Of a stretch of DNA of 64,000 bases, positions 54,736-64,000 are shown piece after piece (position 1 is the first letter of the stretch; every line of letters starts with the position of its first letter). The notes beneath the pieces were generated by a model. The model was not told where the DNA came from. It made no database searches and saw only the letters and a program-made list of their open reading frames with translations. Both the position numbers and the translations under genes were made by a program. The stretch is from Mytilinidion resinicola (lineage: Eukaryota > Ascomycota > Dothideomycetes > Mytilinidiales > Mytilinidiaceae). The stretch lies in the NCBI RefSeq assembly GCF_010093595.1, contig NW_022985452.1:613656-677655 (forward strand), given 5' to 3'.

Positions 54736-55236
54736 TCTGTCAGAATTTGAAGATTTAGACGACAGAAAGAAGAGACTTTAGGGATATCCGAAGCCGCGCG
54801 GGGCGGTTCAGCTGAGTGTGGCTTAGACAATGTGGCTGTGAAATCCACTAACCAACCTGAGGTCGGGCTGGAACCTTGGAATTGCCCTGGGAGCCTTTTT
54901 AGTCACAAAATATCAAATTCCTCTCTATTTATTAAGATAGAGCTCTAGGGTACTTCAAAAGTTCTGGCTTCCTTGCTTTCATAACAAATGCCCTCGAAAC
55001 CTGTTCCTTTTTACCTACAGTTTCTCGGTTTCTTGTCAATCTGTGGCGTCTAGTAGGGGGTACCATGACTCCGTATTCTGCAAGCTACAAGCGTACTCTA
55101 GGTAGCCGTCCGCGAATCCCGCACGTAACTTCAGCTTTCAGCCTCCCTCCAAGTTCTCGAAGGGCAAGCAAAGACTTCTCGAGTATCCCTTCTCCCTCTC
55201 TCAAACTTCAATTCAAGCGTCGAACATCACGTTAAC
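54736..55236. promoter_or_regulatory. Divergent promoter between membrane paralogues 1 and 2
   Basis: A 501-bp spacer separates the two divergent ATGs. It contains AT-rich text near 54900-54970 and a CT-rich leader before 55237. No specific operator was recognised. The head-to-head layout suggests joint control. Confidence 0.4.
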
Positions 55237-56523
55237 ATGTTGATATCCTCAGTGCTCTTCCTCTTCATCACATCGGTAGCTCTCGCGGAGTCATTGATCA
55301 CACAGCCTATTCTATTCCAATCGTCGCTCGCACGTCCGACCACAAGCTCGACTGTAAACACACTGGTACCATCTCCAACATCAAAGTCACCCTACCTGCT
55401 GCCTATTCGCGCTACGCCGCCTGACCCGCTAGGCATAGCCCAGGTTAGCGGCTTCTACGGACCCGGCGCATGGGCAGCCTTTATCCTATGGATCTCAGGC
55501 TCCTGGTATCGCCTCTTCGAGGATCAAAAAGCCCCCGGCGAACGCCAAAAAATTGATGCCAATGCATGCGCATTTCTGCTTGCAACCAACTGCGCTGCCA
55601 TTGACGTCCTGCGCCGCGTCCCATCTTGGTTGGAATCATTGCAAGTTGATTCCGGAATTGCAGATCGAGAGAAAGAGATGGGAAGCTTTGGAGCGGCCAT
55701 CACAATCGTCTGGGTTGGAATGGTGAATTCATGGGTCCAAAGCTCGATTCGGTGGATAGAGCTTAACGAGGACCATAAGTCGTTCAGAATGTTGACTCTT
55801 ATCATTGGCCAGATCTTACCGTCATCGGCCCTGGCAACGGTGTCCTTAGCCTCATGGGCCATATCTGGAGATCTCGATAGAATACCGGCATTATACTTCG
55901 AAGGATCGGGCGAGGCGCTGCATTGGGTATTCTTTCAAAGTGCTCTCTCGCCTGGTGTGATGTCGGTCATCGCATACTGGCTCTGCGTCATCTACTTCTT
56001 GTGTACATGGAACTTCAGACTGGAACCGTTTAATCTATTCATCAGAATATGTTCTGTAACCGTCATAATCCTCATCCCTCAATTACTCTTCTTCCTTGTG
56101 ACAAGAGCTCAATCAGTATCTTATCTCTATATTTGTTTCTTTCCCGTTTTTGTCCTTATGTCCACTTTCTTTTTATATTTTGTGTTATGCTTTATCTTCC
56201 CCTTGTACGCTTTGGTGACATTTCGGAGCATCATCTTTACGCGCGGTCGGACGTACAATGAGGCTTGTTTCTTTATGCCTTGTGCTCCGCAGTCTTTATT
56301 AGAGATGGACCAAGCATTCGCACTTATCTCCGGAATTGTCTTGCTTTTATTGACCGAAATTGCGCCTTTGGTATTGGAAAAACGACGCGAACGACGCAAG
56401 TTCGAAGAAGAAGTCAGGAATGAGAGAATAGACTCTAGCGTTGAGTTGACGCACACCGGTCGTGCGGAGGTGGAGAATCTTAGTCGAAGGACCAATTCCG
56501 GAATAAGCAGACAGGTAGTTTGA
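55237..56523 (+). CDS. Multi-pass membrane protein, paralogue 2
   Basis: 428 residues, single exon, with a cleavable-looking signal sequence (LISSVLFLFITSVALAES). It carries TPPDPLGIAQVSGFYGPGAW near residue 65, an Asn/Asp segment (IDANACAFLLATNCAAIDVL) matching paralogue 1, several membrane helices, CFFMPCAPQS near 345 with LEMDQAFAL, and a tail ending RRTNSGISRQVV, which resembles the end of paralogue 1. The stretch around 56100-56210 is unusually T-rich and codes for two consecutive aromatic-rich helices. Function unknown. Conservation of both ends argues that the tail and the PCAPQS loop matter. Confidence 0.78.
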   Translation: MLISSVLFLFITSVALAESLITQPILFQSSLARPTTSSTVNTLVPSPTSKSPYLLPIRATPPDPLGIAQVSGFYGPGAWAAFILWISGSWYRLFEDQKAPGERQKIDANACAFLLATNCAAIDVLRRVPSWLESLQVDSGIADREKEMGSFGAAITIVWVGMVNSWVQSSIRWIELNEDHKSFRMLTLIIGQILPSSALATVSLASWAISGDLDRIPALYFEGSGEALHWVFFQSALSPGVMSVIAYWLCVIYFLCTWNFRLEPFNLFIRICSVTVIILIPQLLFFLVTRAQSVSYLYICFFPVFVLMSTFFLYFVLCFIFPLYALVTFRSIIFTRGRTYNEACFFMPCAPQSLLEMDQAFALISGIVLLLLTEIAPLVLEKRRERRKFEEEVRNERIDSSVELTHTGRAEVENLSRRTNSGISRQVV

Positions 56524-57203
56524 ATTACAATCACTTTGTAGAGACCGGATGGCGAGATCAAGTCGAACTCCTCCACGTAGAAATTCGAACGCAAGTACAG
56601 TAGTTCCACCTAGCGGCCACCGTTTTCCTCTTCCCAGAGCGCGATCCACACCAGCTCCCTTCTTAGCACCACTACTATTCATATCCTCCCTAATATCAAC
56701 CTCGTCCTTATCACCTCTGAACCTGCCCTGTTACTCCAACGCAGCCTCTCATAATCCATCACCCATCGCCTATTGCATCTCTTGATTCCAGAGCTACCCA
56801 TCCCCCTCATAATCCATCCAACCGCACCCAGCCGCACCACTCCCCAAGACCATCATCGTAGCCAAAAAAGGCAAAAAGGAAACCACCCACCCTCCCCAGC
56901 GGAATCGAACCCGCACCTCCACGCATCAAAAAACTCAGGCCGAAGCCCTCCAAAAACCCCAGAGGGATTTTTACTGTAGAAACTAGAGAAAGCTAGGCTG
57001 TTCTGAAGAAATCTACTGTCACACTCACTGCACAAATGTGACAGCCCCCCCGAAGTGGACTCGACAGGGCGAAATGTTGGGTATATATAGGTGAGGTGGA
57101 ATAGGTAGATTGGATGTCAGCAGGTAGGCACCGGGTCTCAAAGAGAGCACACGAGGAAAATCTTTGACGTTCGAAGTTGCGATTACTTGGTCATCTTTAA
57201 TGG
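56524..57203. other. Intergenic region with a tRNA-like fragment
   Basis: About 680 bp. On the minus strand 56892-56916 contains GGTTCGATTCC, a perfect B-box word, but no complete cloverleaf could be built. TGTCAC near 57017 and GTGACA near 57038 form a small hairpin. No gene called. Confidence 0.4.
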
Positions 57204-58424
57204 CTATCCAGCCTTCCGATCAACCGGCCACTCTCCTTGCCCTTCTCTTTCTCTCCTCCCCTCCCCTGCCTCCCCTCCCCTTCCCTCTCCTCTACCTTCA
57301 TCTCCCGTATCCCCCCCCTCTCCCCCATCCCCAACCCCCACCCNNNNNNNNNNNNNNNNNNNNNNNNNCGGCCCCGTCTCCGCACTCATCTCAAACACCG
57401 GCGCGCCGCCAATCTCCTTCTCGTCCCCCCTCTTCCCCCTCATCCACGCCCACACGCCCTCAGACCCCTCAAACTCATTCCGCGCGCCCCCGCTATCCAT
57501 CTCCACGAGCGCGCGCCCTTTACGCGCACGCGCGCGCCTGCGCAGGAAGACGCCGAGGCCGAGGAGGCCGAGGAGGAGCGCGGTGCCGCCGATGCTGGCG
57601 CCGACGGCGATGGCGGTCGTGTATGTGTGGGTGGAGGTGGAGGGGCTTGTGGAGGGGGCGGAGGAGGATGGGGGTGTGGAGAGGGTGGTGGTTATAGTGG
57701 TGCCGGCGAGGGTGATTGTGGCGAGGAAGGGGCCGGTGTAGGAGGCGGAAGCGGAGGATTTAGGGGTCGTTTGGGGAGAGGCGGTCGGGTTTGCCGCCGC
57801 GGAGTCGGTGTTGGAGGGATTTGAGGCTGGGGAGGTAGGGCTGGAAGCGGAGAGTTGCGCCGGATTGGGGGGGTTTGAGGAGGCGGAGGCTGCTTGGGCG
57901 GTTGCGGATTGGGGTTGTTGGGCGGTTGCTGTTGTTTTGATGTTTGGGTCGCCACCTTGCATCGCTGTGGCGTAGACTGAGGGATCGCCTAGGGTGAGGA
58001 AGGTGGTGTTCGGGTCGTCGCAGCAGTTTTGCGAGCTACAGCAGTATTTGCCGTTGCCGCAGTAGTTTACGGCTTCGTCGCCTCCCGGGTATTCTACTAT
58101 CATTAGCGACTGGACCTCATAAGGCACGTCGCATTGCGTACCTGACTTGCAGAAACTCGGACAGCTTCCCCATCCTTTATCATTACAAGCGCCTCGTAGC
58201 AGCCGTAAAGGGTTTGTGTATCTCGGGTCTTGGCAAAGCCCATTGCTGAGGCAGTAGAAGCCCTCGGAGCAGCAAACGGAATCGTTGTTGGGGTCACAGG
58301 GAAGGTCGGTCGACGTGGTGCCGTTCGGATTGAAGCATGTCGACTCAATCAACGACGGAAAGAAAAGTAAAAAAAGAAGGAAAGACGTGACGGCCGACGT
58401 CGCAGAGCTCCTAGCACGCAACAT
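57204..58424 (-). CDS. Cys-rich single-pass surface protein, C-terminus disturbed by assembly gap
   Basis: 406 codons as read through a 25-N gap (57344-57368). Signal peptide (TSFLLFLLFFPSLIES, up to about 28), then a Cys-rich ectodomain (30-145) with a CCSEGFYCLSNGLC motif, a WGSCPSFC pair and CGNGKYCC, the arrangement common in fungal surface proteins of unknown function. Next comes a Ser/Thr/Ala/Pro-rich stalk (150-265), a membrane helix near 275-295 (AIAVGASIGGTALLLGLLGL) and an RRRARARK stop-transfer. The tail continues to FEMSAETGP before the gap. The frame beyond the gap is uncertain because the true gap size is unknown, so the stop at 57204 is provisional. The architecture resembles cell-wall sensors (inference). 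Confidence 0.72.
   Translation of the reverse strand: MLRARSSATSAVTSFLLFLLFFPSLIESTCFNPNGTTSTDLPCDPNNDSVCCSEGFYCLSNGLCQDPRYTNPLRLLRGACNDKGWGSCPSFCKSGTQCDVPYEVQSLMIVEYPGGDEAVNYCGNGKYCCSSQNCCDDPNTTFLTLGDPSVYATAMQGGDPNIKTTATAQQPQSATAQAASASSNPPNPAQLSASSPTSPASNPSNTDSAAANPTASPQTTPKSSASASYTGPFLATITLAGTTITTTLSTPPSSSAPSTSPSTSTHTYTTAIAVGASIGGTALLLGLLGLGVFLRRRARARKGRALVEMDSGGARNEFEGSEGVWAWMRGKRGDEKEIGGAPVFEMSAETGPXXXXXXXXXVGVGDGGEGGDTGDEGRGEGRGGEAGEGRREREGQGEWPVDRKAG
57344..57368. other. Assembly gap (25 N)
   Basis: A run of 25 undetermined bases within the C-terminal part of the Cys-rich surface protein gene, in C-rich low-complexity sequence. The length may be nominal. Confidence 1.
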
Positions 58425-59350
58425 CGCAGGAGGGAAAGTCTCCCTGGCATCTCCGCGGTCGCACAGCTACCTATGTATGTATAACCGGTTAAACCGAGGG
58501 GCGGCTTGGGGGCCGAACCTTACAAAGGTAAGTGGGGAGTGGGAACATGCGAGATGGAGATCCAATAACTTCATGCGAGTTGGGTTCAAGGATGGAGCAG
58601 GCCAGTCAAAGGCGCGAGCTTGAGCAACGTTCTTGATTCAGGTCGCTAACAGCGACGAAAGGAGAGTGGTGTGTTGGTGATCTCCTGAGGCTAGTATGTA
58701 TGTAGCTTAGCGATACTATGGTACCTTGTCAGTTCATATGGAAGTAGGCGACGACCGTCAGCGCTGTAAATAAGGGCTGCAGGGGACTTGCCGCTTTCGT
58801 CAATGGCTGGAACGTGGACATGCAAATCAAAAGATAAAATTGCGCCGGGACTCCACGGGATAGCCGGGCCAGAGGTGATGGGAAACCGTTCACGACGCTG
58901 AAACATGAGGCTGAAACGTAGACCGAGTAAGACGGGACGATTGGCGAAGCTAGGCGTTATTGCGCACAGAGCTGCCGATGAATTATAGCGTTGGTATTGT
59001 CTGACTGGTGCATACATAGATTGACGAAATCGCTTCTTCTTAGAAGAAGCCGGAACTCGTGTTGGAATTTGGTGAAGGCGCTGGCCCTCTTTTGAGAGAG
59101 ACAGTAGTAGCAAGATTCCTCGCAAAAACTGATGCGGTCGAACATGAACATTTTCCGCGCACGAGCCTAGAGACGCGGGCCCGTCCGATGTCCCGTCCCG
59201 CATATCGAGCAGCGTAGGGAGGACTGTGGCTGGTACTTGATTCGCGTTGTGGAGTTTCGTTGAAGAAGAGACGATCGCAAACGAGGAGGACAGCTCTCCA
59301 ATATCTGGTGCTATGATGCGTACTTAACGAAGCAGAGACACGAATCAGTT
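58425..59350. other. Intergenic region
   Basis: About 930 bp. A 170-codon frame on the minus strand (58691-59203) has no domain, and its composition resembles chance. Nothing else recognised. Confidence 0.45.
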
Positions 59351-60627
59351 TCAGCCCACGGCATTCGTTCGTTGGCCCATTTCCAGCTCCATTCTCTGCC
59401 TCGTCTCCTCCTCGAAAGCGCATTGCTCCTCTTGTTTGCGCTCCCAGCGTCGTATGGCATTGGGCGCAATCTCCGTACCAATCAAAAGCGATACAGCCAC
59501 AAACAGACTAAAAGCTTGGTCCTAGTCTGTAATTGACTACGGCGCGCAAGGCATAAAGAAGCATGAGCGCGAATGATCGGCGACGAGGAGGCTCAAGAGC
59601 GGGAGCAAGGATATTGCAAGGCATTGGTAGAGGAGGAAGTCCTGTAAGACCAGGAAGGGAGAGCTTATGAATATAATCCAGATCTTATTCTCGTCGTAAA
59701 ACGACATAACAAAAACCACGAGCATAGAGATCGATGACCAGACGGCGAAGAGATTGAAGAGGAATGCTCCGTGTCTTTCATATGGTTGGTATGCTTTTTG
59801 GAACTTGATCTTGGTGCGTTGAGGAGCGTCTCTCCACCACATGTGAAGGTATACACCAGCTCTGACAAACAGAACCCATAGTCCTAGAAGGCATGCGTGA
59901 AGGACTCTATCCCCGTGATGCTCAAATTCTTCTACCGTCAGGTCTGACCCATAATATATCCGGTAGAGTGCTGGAATGTTCGACCAAACCGAGTCAGGGA
60001 CGTAGTATCGGTGAAGAACCCGAAGGTAAACAGCATAAAGGACAGCGCAGTAAATGGAAGGACCATGCCGATGACTAGAGTCAGCACTTTTCGTCTCCGG
60101 ACTTTTTGAGGTCGTTTCGAGCCTTCATCCATGAACTGGACGCCGTAGATCTGCATGAGTTCGTGCACGACGCCCCAGAAGACGATGGTGAAGGCCGCGC
60201 CAATGGATCCGAGGTGCTCGTCGCTAGAATCGTCTCCCGAGTCTTTGAGGGCTTTTTGCGAGTGAACATGCCGAATGAGATCGACCGAGGCCCAGTTAAT
60301 GGCCAAAAGGAAGACCGAAGTGTTGGGATCCAGTGCATGGCGGTGATCAACCACAACGCGATACCAGGATGCCGCTCCAGTGACGATCCATGCGCCCCAG
60401 GTCCCCGGACCGTAGAATCCGCTGACTTGTGAGATACCAAAGGTATCGGGTGATGAAGACGAGATTGGGAGAAACTTTGGAATTGCCGGAGGAGGTACTG
60501 AAACCGTGCTAGATGCTGGGAATGTAAAGGAAGAAGCACGAGGAATGACACTGGCCGTCACGCTAATATGCTGACAAAAGACGACAATGAAACACAACAA
60601 CATGAGTTTTGAACGCATCGTGAGCAA
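59351..60627 (-). pseudogene. Membrane protein paralogue 3, broken by a frameshift and two stops
   Basis: From the ATG at 60627 it encodes a signal sequence, SSPDTFGISQVSGFYGPGTW, a DPNTSVFLLAINWASVDLI segment and membrane helices, clearly homologous to paralogues 1 and 2. Near 60010 the reading changes frame: the text IPALYRIYYGSD, matching IPALYFEGSG of paralogue 2, lies in the other frame. After CFFMPCAP the codon matching Gln is TAG (59536-59534) and the codon matching Met of LEMDQAF is also TAG, while DQAFSL and TEIAP continue in frame. Homology ends at a natural TGA (59351-59353). The first TAG is one CpA-to-TpA change away from CAG, compatible with RIP or deamination. Non-functional unless misassembled. 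Confidence 0.78.
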
Positions 60628-61127
60628 CCCTTGTATGATAAAGCATGTGCATCATGTGTTCTCGTGGTGTTGTGGGAAGAGGATGCCTCCTAGGTGCTCG
60701 AAACTTTGCGGACGTATTCTAGAAGCTGAGCCACAATTCCAAGACCCTGCCTTGTGATCAGCTACATATCAAGTTAGCAGTCTACCAGCCAAAGACATCT
60801 TTCTTTAAGACTGTACGGTTTCATTGAGACGGACATAGGTCATAATTTTTCAGGGTGGTTGATGACATGATGATTGGAATCGGGTGTACTAAAGTCTTGG
60901 CGCAGCCACGTGATATCCAATTAGGACCAACATCAATTTCAATTTAGATACACGTTCAGATGACGATATTGACATCAGCGATTTCTGTATATGGAAGCGC
61001 TGTCATGTTTGAATAATTCAGTAAGCCGACCTGGCCGTACCTTGCACAAACTACGTCATTGACTGGACCCTTTTTATAGCTGTCATTGAACGACCGAGCT
61101 TCCTTCAACAACATTCCAAACATCAAG
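60628..61127. other. Intergenic region
   Basis: About 500 bp between divergent genes, AT-richer than its surroundings. No repeat or RNA gene seen. Confidence 0.5.
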
Positions 61128-62481
61128 ATGGAGGTCGCTGCAGGAGCTGTTGCTTTCGAGGCCGCTACTACTACACTTGAGGGTGGAGCTATCGCCGGGT
61201 ATGCCATTGCTCAAAAGACCATGCCGTTGAGGGCGACGTTCACTCAAATCGCTACGTCGCCTCAAACCCCAGACCGGTGCGTGAGAATGCGTTCTTCGCA
61301 TTTCAGCAGAGATACTGATAATCTATAGAAGTTCTTTATGCCGTTTAGGCCATACCGTCAGCGTTGTTGACGGCAAAGCATACATCTTCGGAGGAACAAC
61401 GACTGGAGCTATCTGCACCAATGAGATGCACATCTTGACTTTACCACCCAAAAGCAGCGAAACGGGTGCTCAGTACAAGTGCATTCCAGCATTGTCAGTT
61501 GAACATCAGAAAGAAGTCCCCCCGTCGAGATGCTATCATTCAGCCACCGTCTATGGCGAAGTCATCCTCGTGTACGGCGGCAGAGACGACGATGGTCAGT
61601 CTCTGAAAGAAGGATCGAAGCTATGGAAATTCAGCACCAAATCCTTGCAATGGTCATGCCTACAGTACGCCGAGGACGAGGAAGGAGACGGATATGCTGT
61701 CTACGGACATGGGGCTACGATTCAAGACGACCAATTGGTGATCTATGGCGGAGTGCGGAACACACCATCAGAAGACCAGTATCGATCGCCTACTCTTATG
61801 ACGCTAGGCCTGAAGGTGTTCACAAAGCGGGTTGCTAAGCTTGCAATAGAGCCCGCGACATGCTTTCCGGCCAACCTAGTGGCAGTGGACGATGCCGTTT
61901 ACACAATCAACGGTGATGACGAACTTTCCACGAATGTCCGGCAAATCAACCTCGAAGCCGCGATGGCATCTAGCCCAGCTGCTCTCGGAGAGGAACGCGG
62001 ATTTCGGGAGATACCCATTCCCTCTAATCCTCTTACCCCTGGTCCTAAAGGCCCCAGAGACGGCGCCGCACTCGTACCCATCTCGACTGGCCATGGCCGT
62101 CACTACCTCATCTACATGTTCGGCATGGCACCAGCACAGGCTGTGCTCCACGCGAACTCGGCGACGCCGGCCAAGAACAGTCAGACCAGCAGCTTTTGCA
62201 GCGACGCATGGACACTTCAGATCCCGTCATCAGACATGTCCTTGTCCAGTGCGAAAGACAAGGCCCGAGACGCGCTGGGGATGGACTCGGGGAGGTGGAG
62301 CTGGAGTGAAGTTGAAATCAAGACGAACACTGGGGAGACGGAGCATGAAGGAAAGGTACATCCTGGACCTAGGGCTTTCGCCGCGTATGCGGCTATTGAT
62401 GACAGGAGAATTCTGGTTTGGGGAGGACAGGATGCAACACATGACGCGGTTGGTGATGGATGGATCATCAGATTCGAGTGA
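61128..62481 (+). CDS. Kelch-repeat protein
   Basis: Two exons, 61128-61276 and 61329-62481, joined by a 52-nt intron (GTGCGT donor, CTGAT branch, ATAG acceptor), give 433 residues. The junction produces PDRSSLCRLGHTVSVVDGKAY. At least four kelch blades are visible: GKAYIFGG, RCYHSATVYGEVILVYGGR, GHGATIQDDQLVIYGG and AFAAYAAIDDRRILVWGGQD, with the diagnostic Gly-Gly pairs. Kelch propellers bind partner proteins, and fungal stand-alone forms act in cell polarity, signalling or as thiocyanate-forming-type propellers; I cannot say which applies. The Ala-rich start (residues 1-30) is not a strong signal peptide. A complete six-blade propeller is plausible from the length. Confidence 0.8.
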
Positions 62482-63150
62482 GAGGGACATATATACCTTT
62501 AGGGAAGTCCCAAACGAGCTAAAATGGAGAAATGATTTGAAGGAATATGAGAGGGCAAGATACTGTTATTCAGCTACCTTTGAACCACAACGGCTAGATA
62601 TAAGCATTCCAAGCACCCATACTGAACCAAAGGCACCTTCCATGCTTCTGAAAAGATGATACACTCCTTCGTCATCAATCAGTGTATATCAGTCGCCTGC
62701 GTCTTGGGGTCCCGTGATGCACTTCTTGTGATTTGATTTCTTTTGGCGAGCAACCAGCAGACCATCCTAGACGGTAGCGGAAGCGGAGACGATGAGTCAA
62801 TACAGAGCGTGCGGGGAATGTGTTGGGGATGGGGTAATGTATGGGGTAATAGCGCATGAGGTTCTGCTGGGCACGTGTGGCTATCGTATCGTCGAGGTTG
62901 AGGCTGATTCGGGCAGCTGCGGACGGCCAACGTCTGGGCAGCCAACCTGAGCGGTGAATTGCAGCTCGTCGCCCTCCGCGGACGCCGCTCGACGCTCTAT
63001 TCCTCGACACATCACACGGCGAGCGCACGCCCGGCGAACAACCCCGAATCTCGTGGTCCTGCGCGGCCCCGCCCTTCCTTGGTCGCCCTCAACACCTTGG
63101 CTGTGCAGTAACCCGCCGCAAACCGAACCCCAGCTTTGGGTGCTACCGCC
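62482..63150. other. Intergenic and promoter region
   Basis: About 670 bp. A frame at 62675-63028 on the minus strand overlaps others and has no domain. The GC-rich, CCCGCC-bearing stretch after 62950 is probably the leader of the next gene. Confidence 0.5.
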
Positions 63151-64000
63151 ATGTCCACCGTCTCCGCCAACTCGGCCTCTCCCCCATCCAAGGCCGCCGG
63201 CCAGAACCACACGCGGACCTACCAAGCATGCATACCATGTCGCCGCCGCAAGGTGCGCTGCGATATGGGCCCCGTCGACAGTCCCCACGACCCGCCCTGT
63301 GTACGGTGCCGCCGTGAGAGCAAAGAGTGCTTCTTCTCCGCGACTCGTCGCAAGCGCAAACCCCAGGACAGCGGCGAGGGCTTCGAGGACGACGGCGAGC
63401 TGTCCGACTACGAGATCCGCAATGGCCGGAAGCGCCTGAAGTCGCTGCCATCCGAGGGCCCGAGTCGCCCAGACGCCCTCAACACCAGCCGCTCGACCTC
63501 CTACACCTCCAACCAGCCCCAGCCTCCCCTCACGCCCGGCGGCTCTGTCGCGCGCTACGAACCTCTCCGGCGACCGGGCACGAATACGCAACAAACCCCG
63601 CCGAACCCACCGAACGACGAGGAGGATCAGAAGCTGAACAATGCGACGGCCGCGATACTGTCGAGCAAGGAGGTGTACAGCGGACACGATGCCCTGAATC
63701 TGCTCTTTGAAGCTGCAGGGCGCAATGGCGATATCGAGCAGCATCACCGGACCGGCAGCTCAGGAAGCCATGCGCGCCCGATGCTAGGCATGGCCAATAC
63801 GCCAGGCTCGCAGAACAGCTATCCGAGTCCACAAGCCAATACGCTGCCCAGCCTGAGGGGGGGAATAGGTGGGAACATGAGGAATATGGCAGAAGCGGCT
63901 GTAGATCCGGCCATTCAGATGAGCACGGGCGACCAGATCCCCACGACCGACGCGACATACGCCGATGCTGTCAGAGCCTGGGGACGCTTCCGTTTCGTGC
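63151..64000 (+). CDS. Zn2Cys6 transcription factor, partial (runs off the window)
   Basis: At least 283 codons, open to the last base. The ATG at 63151 has a good context (CTACCGCC before it). Residues 27-60 form a Zn2Cys6 binuclear cluster with Cys at 27, 30, 37, 50, 53 and 60 ([12 protein letters not shown], then [13 protein letters not shown]), followed by a basic RRKRK linker. This cluster binds CGG-type half-sites in fungal promoters. Downstream is polar, Pro/Ser/Asn-rich sequence, and the fungal-specific regulatory domain would lie beyond the window. The segment [15 protein letters not shown] (about residue 152 on) and the [14 protein letters not shown] helix look structured. The target pathway cannot be inferred from this part. 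Minus-strand frames here are GC artefacts. Confidence 0.88.
   Translation, partial: MSTVSANSASPPSKAAGQNHTRTYQACIPCRRRKVRCDMGPVDSPHDPPCVRCRRESKECFFSATRRKRKPQDSGEGFEDDGELSDYEIRNGRKRLKSLPSEGPSRPDALNTSRSTSYTSNQPQPPLTPGGSVARYEPLRRPGTNTQQTPPNPPNDEEDQKLNNATAAILSSKEVYSGHDALNLLFEAAGRNGDIEQHHRTGSSGSHARPMLGMANTPGSQNSYPSPQANTLPSLRGGIGGNMRNMAEAAVDPAIQMSTGDQIPTTDATYADAVRAWGRFRFV

Noticed and set aside
56882..56960. tRNA gene on the minus strand
   Set aside because: The B-box word GGTTCGATTCC is perfect and CCCTC/GAGGG could pair about 77 nt apart, but the T stem does not form properly, no D arm or anticodon stem is seen, and the middle is T-rich. At best a remnant.
57164..57824. Plus-strand ORFs through the N gap
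   Set aside because: Antisense to the Cys-rich surface protein. They read Pro/Ser or Gly/Arg-rich low complexity and depend on the arbitrary gap length.
58691..59203. 170-codon minus-strand ORF
   Set aside because: Random-looking composition, no domain, and another frame is open over the same bases.
59842..59940. An intron explaining the frame change in the third membrane paralogue
   Set aside because: Homology to paralogue 2 continues without a gap in the alternative frame and no intron of usable length fits. The two later TAG codons independently show decay.

Overview
The window comes from the nuclear genome of a filamentous ascomycete (Pezizomycotina-like). The evidence is short GT-AG introns (44 to 230 nt) with GTATGT/GTAAGT donors and CTRAC-like branch points. 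The gene content agrees: a Zn2Cys6 regulator, a BCS1-type AAA ATPase, serine/threonine-rich GPI or membrane surface proteins and a fungal pepsin-like membrane protein. No species is claimed. One 25-N assembly gap lies at 57344-57368.

Layout. 1-3.2 kb has no convincing gene. 3.2-8.2 kb holds a terminal-inverted-repeat element directly upstream of a J-domain gene, a decayed J-domain gene and a third J-domain gene; a fourth lies at 31.6-32.4 kb. 8.2-14 kb has one GC-rich gene of unknown function (10.1-11.0 kb) and two diverged tandem-repeat arrays. 14-20 kb has a BCS1-like ATPase and an F-box gene split by one in-frame TGA. 20.7-28.3 kb, minus strand, has a small membrane protein, a large protein with an internal duplication and a frameshift, and a heavily decayed gene. 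28.9-30.7 kb encodes a JmjC-like protein with a C-terminal zinc finger. 34.8-37.2 kb encodes a membrane-anchored pepsin-like protein lacking its first catalytic Asp.

39.4-44.8 kb is the most striking locus: a 19-exon gene (1225 codons by my splice model) for a Ser/Thr-rich, probably GPI-anchored surface protein. It is built from two series of duplicated exon-plus-intron modules, each series in a single intron phase. 45.6-46.2 kb is a foldback element with 172-bp identical arms and an 8-bp target duplication. 46.8-50.2 kb has a BTB-like protein and a C2H2 regulator.

50.4-53.3 kb is a patch of small inverted-repeat elements around an orphan exon. 53.4-60.6 kb carries three paralogues of a multi-pass membrane protein, one of them a pseudogene, around a Cys-rich surface protein. 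61.1-62.5 kb is a kelch-repeat protein. The window ends inside a Zn2Cys6 transcription factor gene.

Themes: lineage-type expansions (J-domain family, membrane family), active non-autonomous transposons, several genes broken by single mutations, and modular surface proteins. All splice models are manual and were not checked against transcripts.
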